This document shows, in pieces, positions 36,851 through 44,979 of a stretch of 64,000 nt of DNA; position 1 is the stretch's first letter, and every line of letters starts with the position of its first letter. Position numbers and translations under genes: made by a program. The stretch comes from Phycisphaerales bacterium UBA7800 (lineage in GTDB: Bacteria; Planctomycetota; Phycisphaerae; Phycisphaerales; Phycisphaeraceae). Under the pieces are notes generated by a model, which was not told the origin of the DNA, searched no databases, and saw only the letters and a list, made by a program, of their open reading frames with translations. Location: positions 62,001 to 126,000 of the forward strand of contig DLCK01000084.1 in the NCBI GenBank assembly GCA_002480565.1, read 5' to 3'.

Positions 36851-38089
36851 CTAGCGATGAATCAGATGTGTATTGCCTGTTTGAAATGCTGCCTGAATCG
36901 CCATCGTGGCAGGAAACATTTCCGGGTATTCGATGTGGTGACAGAGTTGGCGAATGGTCACGGACGCAAACATTTCAGGATCAAATTCCATCACTGACCA
37001 TTGGTATTCACCGGGCAAGACATAGCCACGATTCCCCAAGGTGATAACTGCGATGTCCTTGCCGGGAATGAGACCTTCAAGCTGCATCGCTTCGACAACA
37101 CCGACGAGCACCATATCGTTTGCGACATAAATCGCATCGAGGTTGCCATCGGCTTTTTTGAGTAAGTTACGAAATGCCCCCATGCCCGAGGCCACATCCA
37201 TGTTCTGACTGTAGCTCCACAACGAATCTTCGAGTTGGTTTCTCAGCATGATGCCACGATGGATGTGATGTTCCAAATCACATTGATCGGACTTTGCCAT
37301 CGCAATGGTGCCGATGCGTTGATAGCCCTGTCCGACAAAACGATTCAATGCATTTTCACACGCCTTGGCAGTATCGACATAGACCGCAGGATGTAAATCA
37401 AAATCGCCACTGCCCATGATGTGAAAGTAATACGGGCAATCCGAGCCGGACAACTCACGTGCTTTTAAAAACGTGTCAGCATATTGCGCTCCGACAAGAA
37501 AACCGTCATCGCTGGCATTTTCAAGCTGCCTGGCCATCTCCTCAACGGGCAACGCTTCACGGCAACTGGCAACCTGCGTATGAACGGTCATGGTGTGACC
37601 TGCCAACTGAGCATGACGCATGAACATCGACAGCACAAAATGCGTTGTCGAGTGTGGCGGGGAGAGTTGCCAATCCGACCACAAACCGATGCGCAGGCTA
37701 CGTGTGGACTTGCCAACCAGCCCGGGATTGAGTTGCGTTCCCACGACATGTGTATGCAGATCCAAAAACAACTGCTCATGAGTCAATCCAAACGTCTTGG
37801 ATTCCTGCCCTGCGGGATGACTGTGGACTCGGCGGACGTAGGTACCACTGCCCTGTCGACGCACAAGTACGCCCTTTTCAGTGAACACCTTGATCGCTTC
37901 ACGCACCTGTCGCCTCGTGACGCCCAAGTCGTTGGCCAACTCCTCCTCTGGCCGGATTCTTGCACCAATACAGGTCGGCGGCTGAGATAAAAGCCAACTC
38001 ATCTCAATCACCAAGTCCGCAATCATCTTGCTTTTACGTTGTGATTTACTGACGGACTTGGAAGTTGTGGATGAAAGCGATTGGGACAC
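36851..38089 (-). CDS. GntR-type HTH / LacI-type sensor regulator
   Basis: A second chimeric regulator: an N-terminal GntR winged helix (MIADLVIEMSWLLSQ, RPEEELANDLGVTRRQVREAIKVFTEKGVLVRRQGSGTYV) and a LacI-like sugar-binding part (DDGFLVGAQYADTFLKARE, NALNRFVGQGYQRIGTIAM, DAIYVANDMVLVGVVEAMQ). I use the GTG at 38089, preceded by GGAAG; the frame is open to 38218. At 412 residues it is longer than AraR because of a linker. It heads the run prepilin-like, GH71-like and probably controls it in response to a released sugar. Confidence 0.85.
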   Translation of the reverse strand: MSQSLSSTTSKSVSKSQRKSKMIADLVIEMSWLLSQPPTCIGARIRPEEELANDLGVTRRQVREAIKVFTEKGVLVRRQGSGTYVRRVHSHPAGQESKTFGLTHEQLFLDLHTHVVGTQLNPGLVGKSTRSLRIGLWSDWQLSPPHSTTHFVLSMFMRHAQLAGHTMTVHTQVASCREALPVEEMARQLENASDDGFLVGAQYADTFLKARELSGSDCPYYFHIMGSGDFDLHPAVYVDTAKACENALNRFVGQGYQRIGTIAMAKSDQCDLEHHIHRGIMLRNQLEDSLWSYSQNMDVASGMGAFRNLLKKADGNLDAIYVANDMVLVGVVEAMQLEGLIPGKDIAVITLGNRGYVLPGEYQWSVMEFDPEMFASVTIRQLCHHIEYPEMFPATMAIQAAFQTGNTHLIHR

Positions 38090-38229
38090 GATGAGCTTCC
38101 TGATGCTGGATAGATTCCAATATGCTTTGGAATCATACGAACGCGTTTTGAACAAATCAATAAATTTGTACAAAATTAATTCACCCACATGAATTGTTAC
38201 GGACAGCGTGGATATCACATTTAAGATAC

Positions 38230-38328
38230 AAGCCGTCAGATGAGTCCAATTTTGTGGACGAATCTGACGGGTAAATGATCATTTTCGATATTCGACCCGT
38301 CAGATTCGCCAAGCTCATCTGGCGGCTT
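38230..38328. repeat. Nested inverted repeat (CCGTCAGAT family)
   Basis: Four related arms form a nested palindrome. AGCCGTCAGATGAG (38231-38244) faces CTCATCTGGCGGCT (38314-38327, 13 of 14), and CGAATCTGACGGGT (38259-38272) faces ACCCGTCAGATTCG (38295-38308, perfect 14). Each half is also a hairpin by itself. It lies between the regulator gene and tRNA-Phe and could fold as a cruciform or long RNA hairpin. Confidence 0.75.
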
Positions 38329-38422
38329 GGGTGTGAAAAGTTTTATCTAATAACTCAGATCATGAAGTTCAAAGCGTTGAACATCCCAATCAATCAGCAG
38401 GCACAATGGTTAATAAGCGCAT

Positions 38423-38454
38423 AAAAAAAACGCTCCACCGTTTGGTGAAGCGTT
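38423..38454 (-). terminator. Rho-independent terminator of tRNA-Phe
   Basis: On the minus strand AACGCTTCACC pairs with GGTGGAGCGTT (one T-G pair) around a 4-base loop, immediately after the tRNA, and continues into a run of eight T residues (38430-38423). Confidence 0.9.
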
Positions 38455-38456
38455 TA

Positions 38457-38529
38457 TGGCTAGACCCGGACTTGAACCGGGGACACCGGCATTTTCAATG
38501 CCGTGCTCTACCAACTGAGCTATCTAGCC
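38457..38529 (-). tRNA. tRNA-Phe (GAA)
   Basis: A 73-nt cloverleaf. The acceptor arms GGCTAGA / TCTAGCC form seven pairs, the anticodon stem CGGCA / TGCCG holds the loop TTGAAAA (anticodon GAA), and the T arm is CCCGG-TTCAAGT-CCGGG. The discriminator is A. CCA is not encoded, since the following bases are TAA. A promoter, a 16-bp palindrome and a terminator surround it, so it is a single-gene unit. Confidence 0.97.
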
Positions 38530-38536
38530 GTTGGCT

Positions 38537-38590
38537 CTGACGCATGCGTCAGCGAGTTGGGTAATTTAGCATTTGATGAGCGTTTGTCAA
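38537..38590 (-). promoter_or_regulatory. Promoter and palindrome upstream of tRNA-Phe
   Basis: On the minus strand TTGACA (38590-38585), a 16-base spacer and TAAATT (38568-38563) form a sigma-70-like promoter. Between it and the tRNA 5' end lies the perfect 16-bp palindrome CTGACGCATGCGTCAG (38552-38537), either an operator or a leader hairpin removed by RNase P. Confidence 0.6.
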
Positions 38591-38618
38591 ACCGACTGCC
38601 AAGTTTTTGCAACCTTTT

Positions 38619-39203
38619 TTAGACAGAAGGAATGTCTGCCTCATGTGTTGCGGATTCGCCACGTTCAATACGGGCTTTTTCAGTAGCAACCCAGGGGATC
38701 GTATCCGCATTGCGTTCTGCCCAAAGTGGCATGGGGGTGAGTTGGCCGGTCTTCTTGTGAAGCTCTGCAAACTCCACCACCATCTCCTCACGGCTGTAGC
38801 TGGAGAGATCGTGATTCTTACCCATATGGATACAATCCGTAGGGCATGGTTCGGTGCATAGTCCGCAGAACATGCACTTTTGATAGTCGATGGCATAACG
38901 CAGCAGTTCGCCACCGATCGCCTTGCCGGTCGCTTTATCGACCTTACGCGGGGCGGACTTCTCGATATAGATGCAGTCCACCGGGCAAGCCTTGGCGCAG
39001 GCATCGCAGGCAATGCACTTGTCTGCTTCAAACTCATGGATACCACGATATCTGGGAGCAAACGCGATTTTTTCATAGGGATACTGCACTGTCACTGTTT
39101 TGGAGAAGCAGTATTTGAGCGTAATGCGCATGCCGATGGCGATGCTCTTCACGGTCTCGTAAATATCACGGAAATAGGCTTGTGCGGGGCTGTTGGCCGA
39201 CAT
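38619..39203 (-). CDS. nuoI: NADH-quinone oxidoreductase subunit I
   Basis: A 194-residue complex I subunit with two [4Fe-4S] ferredoxin motifs, CIACDACAKACP and CMFCGLCTEPCP, that carry electrons toward NuoB. The start is ATG 39203 (MSANSPAQAY, AGGAACCC upstream); the frame is open further to 39305, but that extension runs into repeat-derived sequence. It stands alone: the only other nuo gene in the window, nuoB, is 10 kb away on the other strand. The C-terminal ~60 residues are hydrophilic, as common in the family. Confidence 0.93.
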   Translation of the reverse strand: MSANSPAQAYFRDIYETVKSIAIGMRITLKYCFSKTVTVQYPYEKIAFAPRYRGIHEFEADKCIACDACAKACPVDCIYIEKSAPRKVDKATGKAIGGELLRYAIDYQKCMFCGLCTEPCPTDCIHMGKNHDLSSYSREEMVVEFAELHKKTGQLTPMPLWAERNADTIPWVATEKARIERGESATHEADIPSV

Positions 39204-39266
39204 GCTTGGGTTCCTGTGGGTTGCGGGAGTCAAACTAAGCTGTTGATGATACCGCAGGGACGCAGA

Positions 39267-39434
39267 GATTTCGAATTTCGGATTTTTGATTTGTTCTTTT
39301 TTCAAACCGCTTGCGGTTTAGCACTCAAAGAGGTTGGGAATATTGCCTGTTCCCCCTCAGATACAAGTTGAACAAAACCGCTAAAAGGTTAGTAATTAAA
39401 AAATTCGAAATCTGAAATTCGAAATTCGAAATCC
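39267..39434. repeat. TTTCGAAT-word inverted repeat, copy 2
   Basis: Left arm 39267-39285 (GATTTCGAATTTCGGATTT) and right arm 39401-39434 (AAATTCGAAATCTGAAATTC and on) face each other between the divergent nuoI and ilvN genes. The space between holds AAACCGCTTGCGGTTTAGC (39304-39322), a member of another repeat family also found at 47391. Confidence 0.7.
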
Positions 39435-39447
39435 CACCTGTTATCCT

Positions 39448-40062
39448 ATGTCGACTATGAGCACAAACGAATCTCAACTTTATCGTCACGTGATTGCCGC
39501 CCTGGTCACCAATGAACCAGGCGTGTTAGCGCATGTTGCCTCCATGTTTGCCGCCCGCGGATTCAATATTGATTCGCTGGTTGTCGGCCGAACAGAAAAT
39601 CCTGAACTTTCGCGAATGACCATCGTCGTCAATGGTGATGATGCCACGCTTGAGCAGGTTCGCAAACAACTTCAAAAACTCGTGGCTGTGGTTCGCATCG
39701 TCGACTATCTCGATGCTGCCTTTGTCGAACGTGACTTGATGCTGGTGCAGGTGAGTACGGTGGGTGAAAACAGTCCCATCCAACACCGCACTGAAATCAT
39801 CGAATTGGCCAACATCTTCCGCGCCCAAATCGTGGACGTGAGCAGTGACCAGGTGATGATCAAGATGTCAGGCACCGAAGAAAAAATCGAAGGCTTCATC
39901 GACATGATCAAGCCCTATGGCATCATCGAAATGGCACGAACTGGTGTCATTGCCATGTCTCGCGGTAATGCAACTTCGGCCCGCAAAGCCAAAGCCAAGG
40001 CGGCTGTCTCACCACAAGCCAATCCACCTGCAATCGACCCGGGCGATCTGCCACCGGGATAA
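39448..40062 (+). CDS. ilvN: Acetolactate synthase small (regulatory) subunit
   Basis: A 204-residue regulatory subunit of acetohydroxyacid synthase, first step of branched-chain amino-acid synthesis. The N-terminal ACT domain (ALVTNEPGVLAHVASMFAARGFNIDSLVVGRTENPELSRMTIVV) binds valine as feedback inhibitor; the C-terminal half has ERDLMLVQVS and the MARTG-x-IAMSRG end. A ~25-residue Ala/Lys/Pro-rich tail follows. The catalytic subunit ilvB is not adjacent. The start is ATG 39448; the Met at 39457 is possible. Confidence 0.94.
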   Translation: MSTMSTNESQLYRHVIAALVTNEPGVLAHVASMFAARGFNIDSLVVGRTENPELSRMTIVVNGDDATLEQVRKQLQKLVAVVRIVDYLDAAFVERDLMLVQVSTVGENSPIQHRTEIIELANIFRAQIVDVSSDQVMIKMSGTEEKIEGFIDMIKPYGIIEMARTGVIAMSRGNATSARKAKAKAAVSPQANPPAIDPGDLPPG

Positions 40063-40089
40063 TCCAAACCAAAAAGAACGGACTCGATT

Positions 40090-41961
40090 ATGGCCAAGTC
40101 AACCGTCAGTAAAAAGTCAGCATCCAAAAAATCGGCTGGCAAAAAAGCAAGTCAATCCACAACCCGGAAAACCACAAGCAAAGCCAAGGTGTCCAAGCCG
40201 ACTTCCGGTAAAGGCTATACTCTCGCGCATGTGACCCATGAAGCTGTCGAACAAATCGGTGGCATTGGAACCGTGCTCGAAGGACTGATGATCAGCCCGG
40301 AATACAAGTCACGTGTTGACCGATCCATTCTCATCGGCCCCATGGGAGGACATGTCCATGTCCCCAATCCCAACCTGCGTCTTGGTGAAATGGGCAAGGT
40401 TCTTTACTCCAGTGTCGACGGCATCGACGAACTGGGGCTGGCAGATAAATTCCAACCCATCGAGTGGGCCTTTGACGTGTCATTTGCCTACGGCACGCGT
40501 AAATATGACCAGCCGTCACAAGGCCGCAGTGGTAACGCTGAAGTCCTGCTTATTGATGTCTCGCATGTCAACGAAGCACGTAACAATGCCTTCAAAGCAC
40601 GTCTCTGGGAAGAGTTTGGCTTAGACAGCGCCCGATACCAATCCGGTTGGGATTACGAAGAATATGTCCGTCTTGCTGAGCCTGCATATTATGCCCTGCA
40701 TGCACTACTCAAGGATGAAGACTTCCCCTGCGTTCTGTTCTCCCATGAATTCATGGGCATGCCCGCAGCACTTAAATCCATCATGGATGGCGGCGACAAG
40801 TTCCGTACCATTTATCATGCCCATGAGTGTCCAACGGCTCGGAGACTTTGCGAAGACCACCCCGGACATGACACCATGTTCTACAGCGTGCTCGACACCG
40901 CACAGGCCAAAGGCAAGTATGTCGAAGAAGTCTTTGGCAACCTTGATGACATGATGCGCCATGCCCTGGTCAAACGAACTCACCTGCTTGATGGCATCAT
41001 CGCAGTGGGCGACCGGACCCGTGATGAAATCAAATTCCTCTCAAGCGACTTTGATGACAAGGATGTGACGCTGGTCTACAACGGCTTGCCAACGCATCAA
41101 GTCGACATCAAACTCAAGAACACCATGCGCGGTCACCTTCAGGAATTCAGTCACAAGCTTCTGGGCTTTACACCTGACATTCTCATGACGCACGTCGCCC
41201 GCCCGGTGATCTCCAAAGCCATCTGGCGCGACCTTCAAGTCTGTCATGAAATGGATGCATCACTTGGCAAGCAGGACAAAAAAGCAGTCCTGTACATTCT
41301 GACTTCTGCAGGCGGCACACGTTCCAAGGCAGATGTCGAACACATGTGCAAGAGCTACGGCTGGCCGCTGCATCACAAGGCTGGCTACCCCGACCTCTGC
41401 GGGCCGGAAGTCGAGCTTGCCAACGATGCTGCTGAGTTCAACTTGAATCATAAAAATGTCAAGGTCGTCCTCGTCAATCAATTTGGCTGGGGACCGGATC
41501 TTGTCGGACCCTACTGTCATGAAGAATTGGACATGTCCGGTCTTCGCATTGCAGTGGATGTGGAATTTGGTGCAGCGGACTACGAACCGTTTGGCATCAG
41601 TCCGCTTGAACCACTGGCATGTGGCGCGATCTGCGTAATTTCCGACGCCTGCGGCTGTGAAGGCTTTGTCCGACATACCACCAAAGGTAAAACTGTCCCC
41701 AACGTCATCGTCGGCAAGTACACCCTCCCCGGTGGCAGCAAGTCCATTAAGGAACTGCTCAAAATCACCGCAGCAGATCGCGAAAAAGTTGAACTCAAAG
41801 AAGCCAAACGCATCGCCAAGTTGCTCCTTGCTGATACGCCACAAACCGACGCACAACGCAAAAAACTCATCACCTCCGGCACCAAGTTGGTGGATAAAAT
41901 GGGCTGGGACCAAGTCATCACCGACGGCTTGGCCCAATTGCTCGCGAAGGTGACAAAGTAA
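40090..41961 (+). CDS. Glycogen-synthase-like glycosyltransferase with H1-like N-terminus
   Basis: A 623-residue protein. Residues 1-45 are a Lys/Ala/Ser/Thr-rich tail (KKSASKKSAGKKASQSTTR) like bacterial histone-H1 homologues. From about residue 46 a GT-B glycosyltransferase follows: HVTHEAVEQIGGIGTVLEGL resembles the ADP-glucose-binding start of glycogen synthases, and EPFGISPLEPLACGAICVISDACGCEGFV is the C-terminal donor-site motif with the catalytic Glu. It probably builds an alpha-glucan from a nucleotide sugar in the cytoplasm; the exact donor is not certain. It lies 27 bp after ilvN and may share its transcript. Confidence 0.8.
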   Translation: MAKSTVSKKSASKKSAGKKASQSTTRKTTSKAKVSKPTSGKGYTLAHVTHEAVEQIGGIGTVLEGLMISPEYKSRVDRSILIGPMGGHVHVPNPNLRLGEMGKVLYSSVDGIDELGLADKFQPIEWAFDVSFAYGTRKYDQPSQGRSGNAEVLLIDVSHVNEARNNAFKARLWEEFGLDSARYQSGWDYEEYVRLAEPAYYALHALLKDEDFPCVLFSHEFMGMPAALKSIMDGGDKFRTIYHAHECPTARRLCEDHPGHDTMFYSVLDTAQAKGKYVEEVFGNLDDMMRHALVKRTHLLDGIIAVGDRTRDEIKFLSSDFDDKDVTLVYNGLPTHQVDIKLKNTMRGHLQEFSHKLLGFTPDILMTHVARPVISKAIWRDLQVCHEMDASLGKQDKKAVLYILTSAGGTRSKADVEHMCKSYGWPLHHKAGYPDLCGPEVELANDAAEFNLNHKNVKVVLVNQFGWGPDLVGPYCHEELDMSGLRIAVDVEFGAADYEPFGISPLEPLACGAICVISDACGCEGFVRHTTKGKTVPNVIVGKYTLPGGSKSIKELLKITAADREKVELKEAKRIAKLLLADTPQTDAQRKKLITSGTKLVDKMGWDQVITDGLAQLLAKVTK

Positions 41962-41979
41962 TTGCAAGCCAATTGATGA

Positions 41980-42096
41980 AACACAGAGGCACTGAAACAC
42001 TGCGCTAAGACACTAAAATTACTTGGCTTAGATGTAAAAAAAAAACAATTTTTTATCATCTCTGCTTTGCTCTCTGTGACTCTGTGGCTCTGTGGT
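41980..42096. repeat. CACAGAG-word inverted repeat, copy 1
   Basis: Left arm 41980-42015 (AACACAGAGGCACTGAAACA and on) faces right arm 42071-42096, which on the opposite strand reads ACCACAGAGCCACAGAGTCA. An AT-rich spacer with a run of A residues lies between. A better-preserved pair is at 42784-42862, on the other side of rplS. Confidence 0.65.
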
Positions 42097-42142
42097 AAAG
42101 GCATTTAGCAATCGACATTCTCAATGCCTTGTTTAATGCCCC

Positions 42143-42171
42143 TTGCATCCGTTTAAACAAGCTGTTATAGT
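42143..42171 (+). promoter_or_regulatory. Putative promoter of rplS
   Basis: TTGCAT (42143-42148), a 17-base spacer and TATAGT (42166-42171) form a good sigma-70-like promoter about 50 bases before the rplS start codon. Confidence 0.6.
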
Positions 42172-42220
42172 ACCCGACTCGAAACTGATTTTAACTAGAC
42201 TTATACGATTGAGGCCTGCC

Positions 42221-42664
42221 ATGAGCCAGAGCATCATTGAACAACTTGAACAGTCCCAGATTCGCACCGACCTGCCTACGTTAAACGTAGGTGACACCGT
42301 TGATGTGCATTACCGCATCATCGAAGGTAACAAGGAACGAATCCAGGTCTTCAACGGCGTGGTTATCAAGAAGGAAAACCGTGGCTTGAATTCCAACGTC
42401 ACCGTCCGTCGCATCGTGGCAAACGAAGGCGTCGAACGTATCTTCCCGCTCAACAGCCCCAAGATTTCCAATATTGAAATCAAGCGTCACGGCGATGCCC
42501 GTCGCTCGAAGCTTTACTTCCTGCGTGACCGCGTTGGCAAGAGCCGTCGTCTGCGTGACCGTCGTCGTGGTATGCAACACGCTACGGTTGTCATCGGCTC
42601 ACAAAAGGCCGCTAAAGCCGCTGCCCTTGCTCAAGCTGCAGCCGCCGCAGAAGCCTCTGAATAA
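42221..42664 (+). CDS. rplS: 50S ribosomal protein L19
   Basis: A 147-residue L19 with the family sequence throughout: PTLNVGDTVDVHYRIIEGNKERIQVFNGVVIKK, TVRRIVANEGVERIFPLNSPKI and SKLYFLRDRVGKSRRLRDRR. L19 sits at the interface of the 30S and 50S subunits. The start is ATG 42221 with GAGG upstream. A ~30-residue Ala/Lys-rich tail is extra compared with E. coli L19 (115 residues). It is not accompanied by rpsP, rimM and trmD as in most bacteria; it has its own promoter and terminator. Confidence 0.97.
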   Translation: MSQSIIEQLEQSQIRTDLPTLNVGDTVDVHYRIIEGNKERIQVFNGVVIKKENRGLNSNVTVRRIVANEGVERIFPLNSPKISNIEIKRHGDARRSKLYFLRDRVGKSRRLRDRRRGMQHATVVIGSQKAAKAAALAQAAAAAEASE

Positions 42665-42712
42665 AATCAGTGTCGGATGGTGAAACATCCTGATACGATC
42701 AAACGAACACTC

Positions 42713-42745
42713 AAAAGACGCGGCCGCAAGGTTCGCGTCTTTTTT
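42713..42745 (+). terminator. Rho-independent terminator of rplS
   Basis: AAAAGACGCG (42713-42722) pairs with CGCGTCTTTT (42734-42743) around an 11-base loop and ends in a run of T residues, 49 bp after the stop codon. Confidence 0.9.
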
Positions 42746-42783
42746 CATGATTGCATTTTGTGCAATTTTTACGAATTGGAATC

Positions 42784-42862
42784 AACCACAGAGTCACAGA
42801 GACACTAAGTAAAAAATGTCTTTATACTCTTGGAATTCTCTGAGCCTCTGTGACTCTGTGGT
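42784..42862. repeat. CACAGAG-word inverted repeat, copy 2
   Basis: ACCACAGAGTCACAGAG (from 42785) on the plus strand faces the same 17 bases on the minus strand (42862-42846). The arms continue imperfectly for about 8 bases and enclose about 30 AT-rich bases. It lies between rplS and lysS. Confidence 0.8.
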
Positions 42863-42915
42863 AAAGCCATGGAGCATGAAACGACCAATAGCCAACACTC
42901 ACCGGAGCCTTGAAC

Positions 42916-44451
42916 ATGTCCGACAAGCCCAATAACAATCAAGCTGCCAACCAACCTGAAGAAAATCCCAACGAGCTATTGGCAGATCGTCGCCGTAAAC
43001 TCGACCGAATCCGTGATGAATTTGAAATCGATCCCTTCGGCCAACGTGTCGATGGCCTGGTGAGTCTCAACACCGCGTTGGATACCTATGACGGTGCAGC
43101 CGACGAAGCCCACAAAGCCGACGCCGAGAATGACACCCGTCCCATCGTTAAAGTCGCAGGCCGTATTATCCAGCATCGTGTCATGGGCAATTTGATCTTC
43201 ATGCGCCTGCGTGATGCATCAGGTGACTTACAGGTTGCAGTGAGTAAGAAGGCAGTGGACCTACCGAGTTTCAAACTTGCCAAGCTCGTGGATCTGGGTG
43301 ATATCGTCGTCGCTCAAGGCCCCCTTGCCAAGACCAAAACTGGTGAGATCACCGCATGGTCCAATGGCCAAGCGAGCTTCCAACTTGCTACCAAGTCCCT
43401 GGCTTTGCCCCCTGGCAAGTTCCACGGTCTGCAAGATCCTGAGACCCGCTATCGCAAGCGTTACATGGACATGTATGCCAACCCTCAAGTGATCCAGACA
43501 TTCCAGAAGCGTTGCAACATTGTCAGCCAAATCCGTACTGTCATGCAAAGCGAAGGCTTCCTGGAAGTCGAAACGCCCATGCTCCAACCCATCGCCGGTG
43601 GCGCTGCAGCCAAGCCGTTTGAAACACATCACAACGCGCTGGACATGGAACTGTACATGCGCATTGCACCAGAACTCTACCTCAAGCGACTGCTCGTTGG
43701 TGGCTTGCCCAAGGTGTTCGAAATCAACCGTAACTTCCGCAACGAAGGCATTGACCGATCGCACAACCCCGAGTTCACCATGCTCGAAGCGTACGAAGCG
43801 TTCGGCGATCTCTACTCCGTCATGGACCTTACCGAAAAAGTCTTCCAGACCGTTGCCCAAAATGTCTGCGGCTCACTTAAGCAACCCTACGGTGAGATCG
43901 AAATCGACTATGGTAATTTCCGTCGTGCCAAGTACCTTGAGCTGTTCGTCGAACACAACGGCTTTGACCATGCTGACCATGACAAACTTGTCGAAAAAGC
44001 TAAGTCGCTGCACATCGACCCGGCTGGCAAGGATCACGATCTGCTGCTCAACGAAGTCTGGGAAGAGACCGTCGAAGAACATCTCGTCCAACCGACCTTC
44101 GTTATCGACTACCCTGCAAGTCTCTGCCCACTGACCAAGCGTAAACCTGACGAACCGGAAATTGCAGAGCGTTTTGAACTGTTCATCGCCAAGATGGAAT
44201 TAGCCAACGCCTACACAGAACTCAACGACCCGGATGTGCAGGAAGCCAACTTCCGTCAACAAATCTCCGGCATGGATGATGAGGAAAACACCTTCCGCAC
44301 GGTCGACGAAGACTTCCTCGAAGCCCTTCGTGTCGGCATGCCCCCTGCTGGTGGTTTAGGTATCGGCATCGACCGCTTGATCATGCTTATGACCAACAGC
44401 CACACCATCCGCGACGTGATCTTGTTCCCATTGATGCGGCCACAAGGCTGA
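42916..44451 (+). CDS. lysS: Lysyl-tRNA synthetase, class II
   Basis: A 511-residue class II synthetase. The N-terminal OB fold (VKVAGRIIQHRVMGNLIFMRLRDASGDLQVAV) binds the anticodon. The catalytic core has motif 1 around FLEVETPMLQPIAGGAAAKPFETHHNALDMELYMRIAPELYLKRL, motif 2 FEINRNFRNEGIDRSHNPEFTMLEAYEAF and motif 3 GIGIDRLIMLMT. ATG 42916 is preferred to the TTG at 42910 because GGAG is better spaced. It is monocistronic between repeat elements. Confidence 0.97.
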   Translation: MSDKPNNNQAANQPEENPNELLADRRRKLDRIRDEFEIDPFGQRVDGLVSLNTALDTYDGAADEAHKADAENDTRPIVKVAGRIIQHRVMGNLIFMRLRDASGDLQVAVSKKAVDLPSFKLAKLVDLGDIVVAQGPLAKTKTGEITAWSNGQASFQLATKSLALPPGKFHGLQDPETRYRKRYMDMYANPQVIQTFQKRCNIVSQIRTVMQSEGFLEVETPMLQPIAGGAAAKPFETHHNALDMELYMRIAPELYLKRLLVGGLPKVFEINRNFRNEGIDRSHNPEFTMLEAYEAFGDLYSVMDLTEKVFQTVAQNVCGSLKQPYGEIEIDYGNFRRAKYLELFVEHNGFDHADHDKLVEKAKSLHIDPAGKDHDLLLNEVWEETVEEHLVQPTFVIDYPASLCPLTKRKPDEPEIAERFELFIAKMELANAYTELNDPDVQEANFRQQISGMDDEENTFRTVDEDFLEALRVGMPPAGGLGIGIDRLIMLMTNSHTIRDVILFPLMRPQG

Positions 44452-44503
44452 GATTATTTTGCCAGAACTTGCAGCCTTGGGTTGATTGGTTGGTAATGAT
44501 TTA

Positions 44504-44540
44504 AACACGAAGGCGCGAAGATCACGAAGGACACGAAGGT
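44504..44540. repeat. CACGAAGG-word arm left of GxxExxY gene
   Basis: Units AACACGAAG, GCGCGAAGA, TCACGAAGG, ACACGAAGG in a row. It is the mirror of 44980-45014: 33 of 35 positions agree when one arm is reversed. It lies just upstream of the GxxExxY start codon. Confidence 0.85.
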
Positions 44541-44553
44541 TGAGACATTAATA

Positions 44554-44967
44554 ATGCAACAATCCTCACATGATTCCGGCGGTGTGTTTTCTCTTGATTC
44601 AGAAACTGAGCTTTTAGCCAAGACAGTGATTAGTGCTGCCATTGAAGTCCATCGGACTTTAGGGCCGGGGTTTCTTGAGTCGGTTTATGAAGCTGCACTG
44701 TGTGCCGAACTAAACCATCGAAACATTCCACATGTCTGCCAAGCTGTCTATCCTGTTTTGTACAAGGGAAAGACAATTGGCGAACACCGACTGGACATTG
44801 TAGTCGATCACAAAATCATCATTGAACTCAAGGCAGTCGAAAAACTGTCTCCAGTTCATTCAGCCCAATTACTTTCGTATCTCAAAGCCACAGAAATGCG
44901 CCTTGGTTTACTGATGAATTTCAATGACGAAACACTCAAAGCCGGACTCAAACGAATTGTCTTATAA
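44554..44967 (+). CDS. GxxExxY protein, PD-(D/E)XK nuclease-like
   Basis: A 137-residue protein with the family signature G-P-G-F-L-E-S-V-Y (GPGFLESVYEAAL). It is followed by a nuclease-like core: the Asp of HRLDIVVDHK and the E-x-K of IIIELKAVE, then HSAQLLSYLKATEMRLGLLMNF, match the PD-(D/E)XK fold. Its biological role is not established. It is enclosed by 35-bp inverted repeats of CACGAAGG words with arms 13 bp from either end of the gene, which suggests gene plus repeats behave as a unit. Confidence 0.92.
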   Translation: MQQSSHDSGGVFSLDSETELLAKTVISAAIEVHRTLGPGFLESVYEAALCAELNHRNIPHVCQAVYPVLYKGKTIGEHRLDIVVDHKIIIELKAVEKLSPVHSAQLLSYLKATEMRLGLLMNFNDETLKAGLKRIVL

Positions 44968-44979
44968 AAAAAATCTTTT

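Noticed and set aside
42143..42220. N-terminal extension of rplS from an upstream in-frame start
   Set aside because: L19 family members begin at the MSQSIIEQLE region; the extension covers the promoter and leader.
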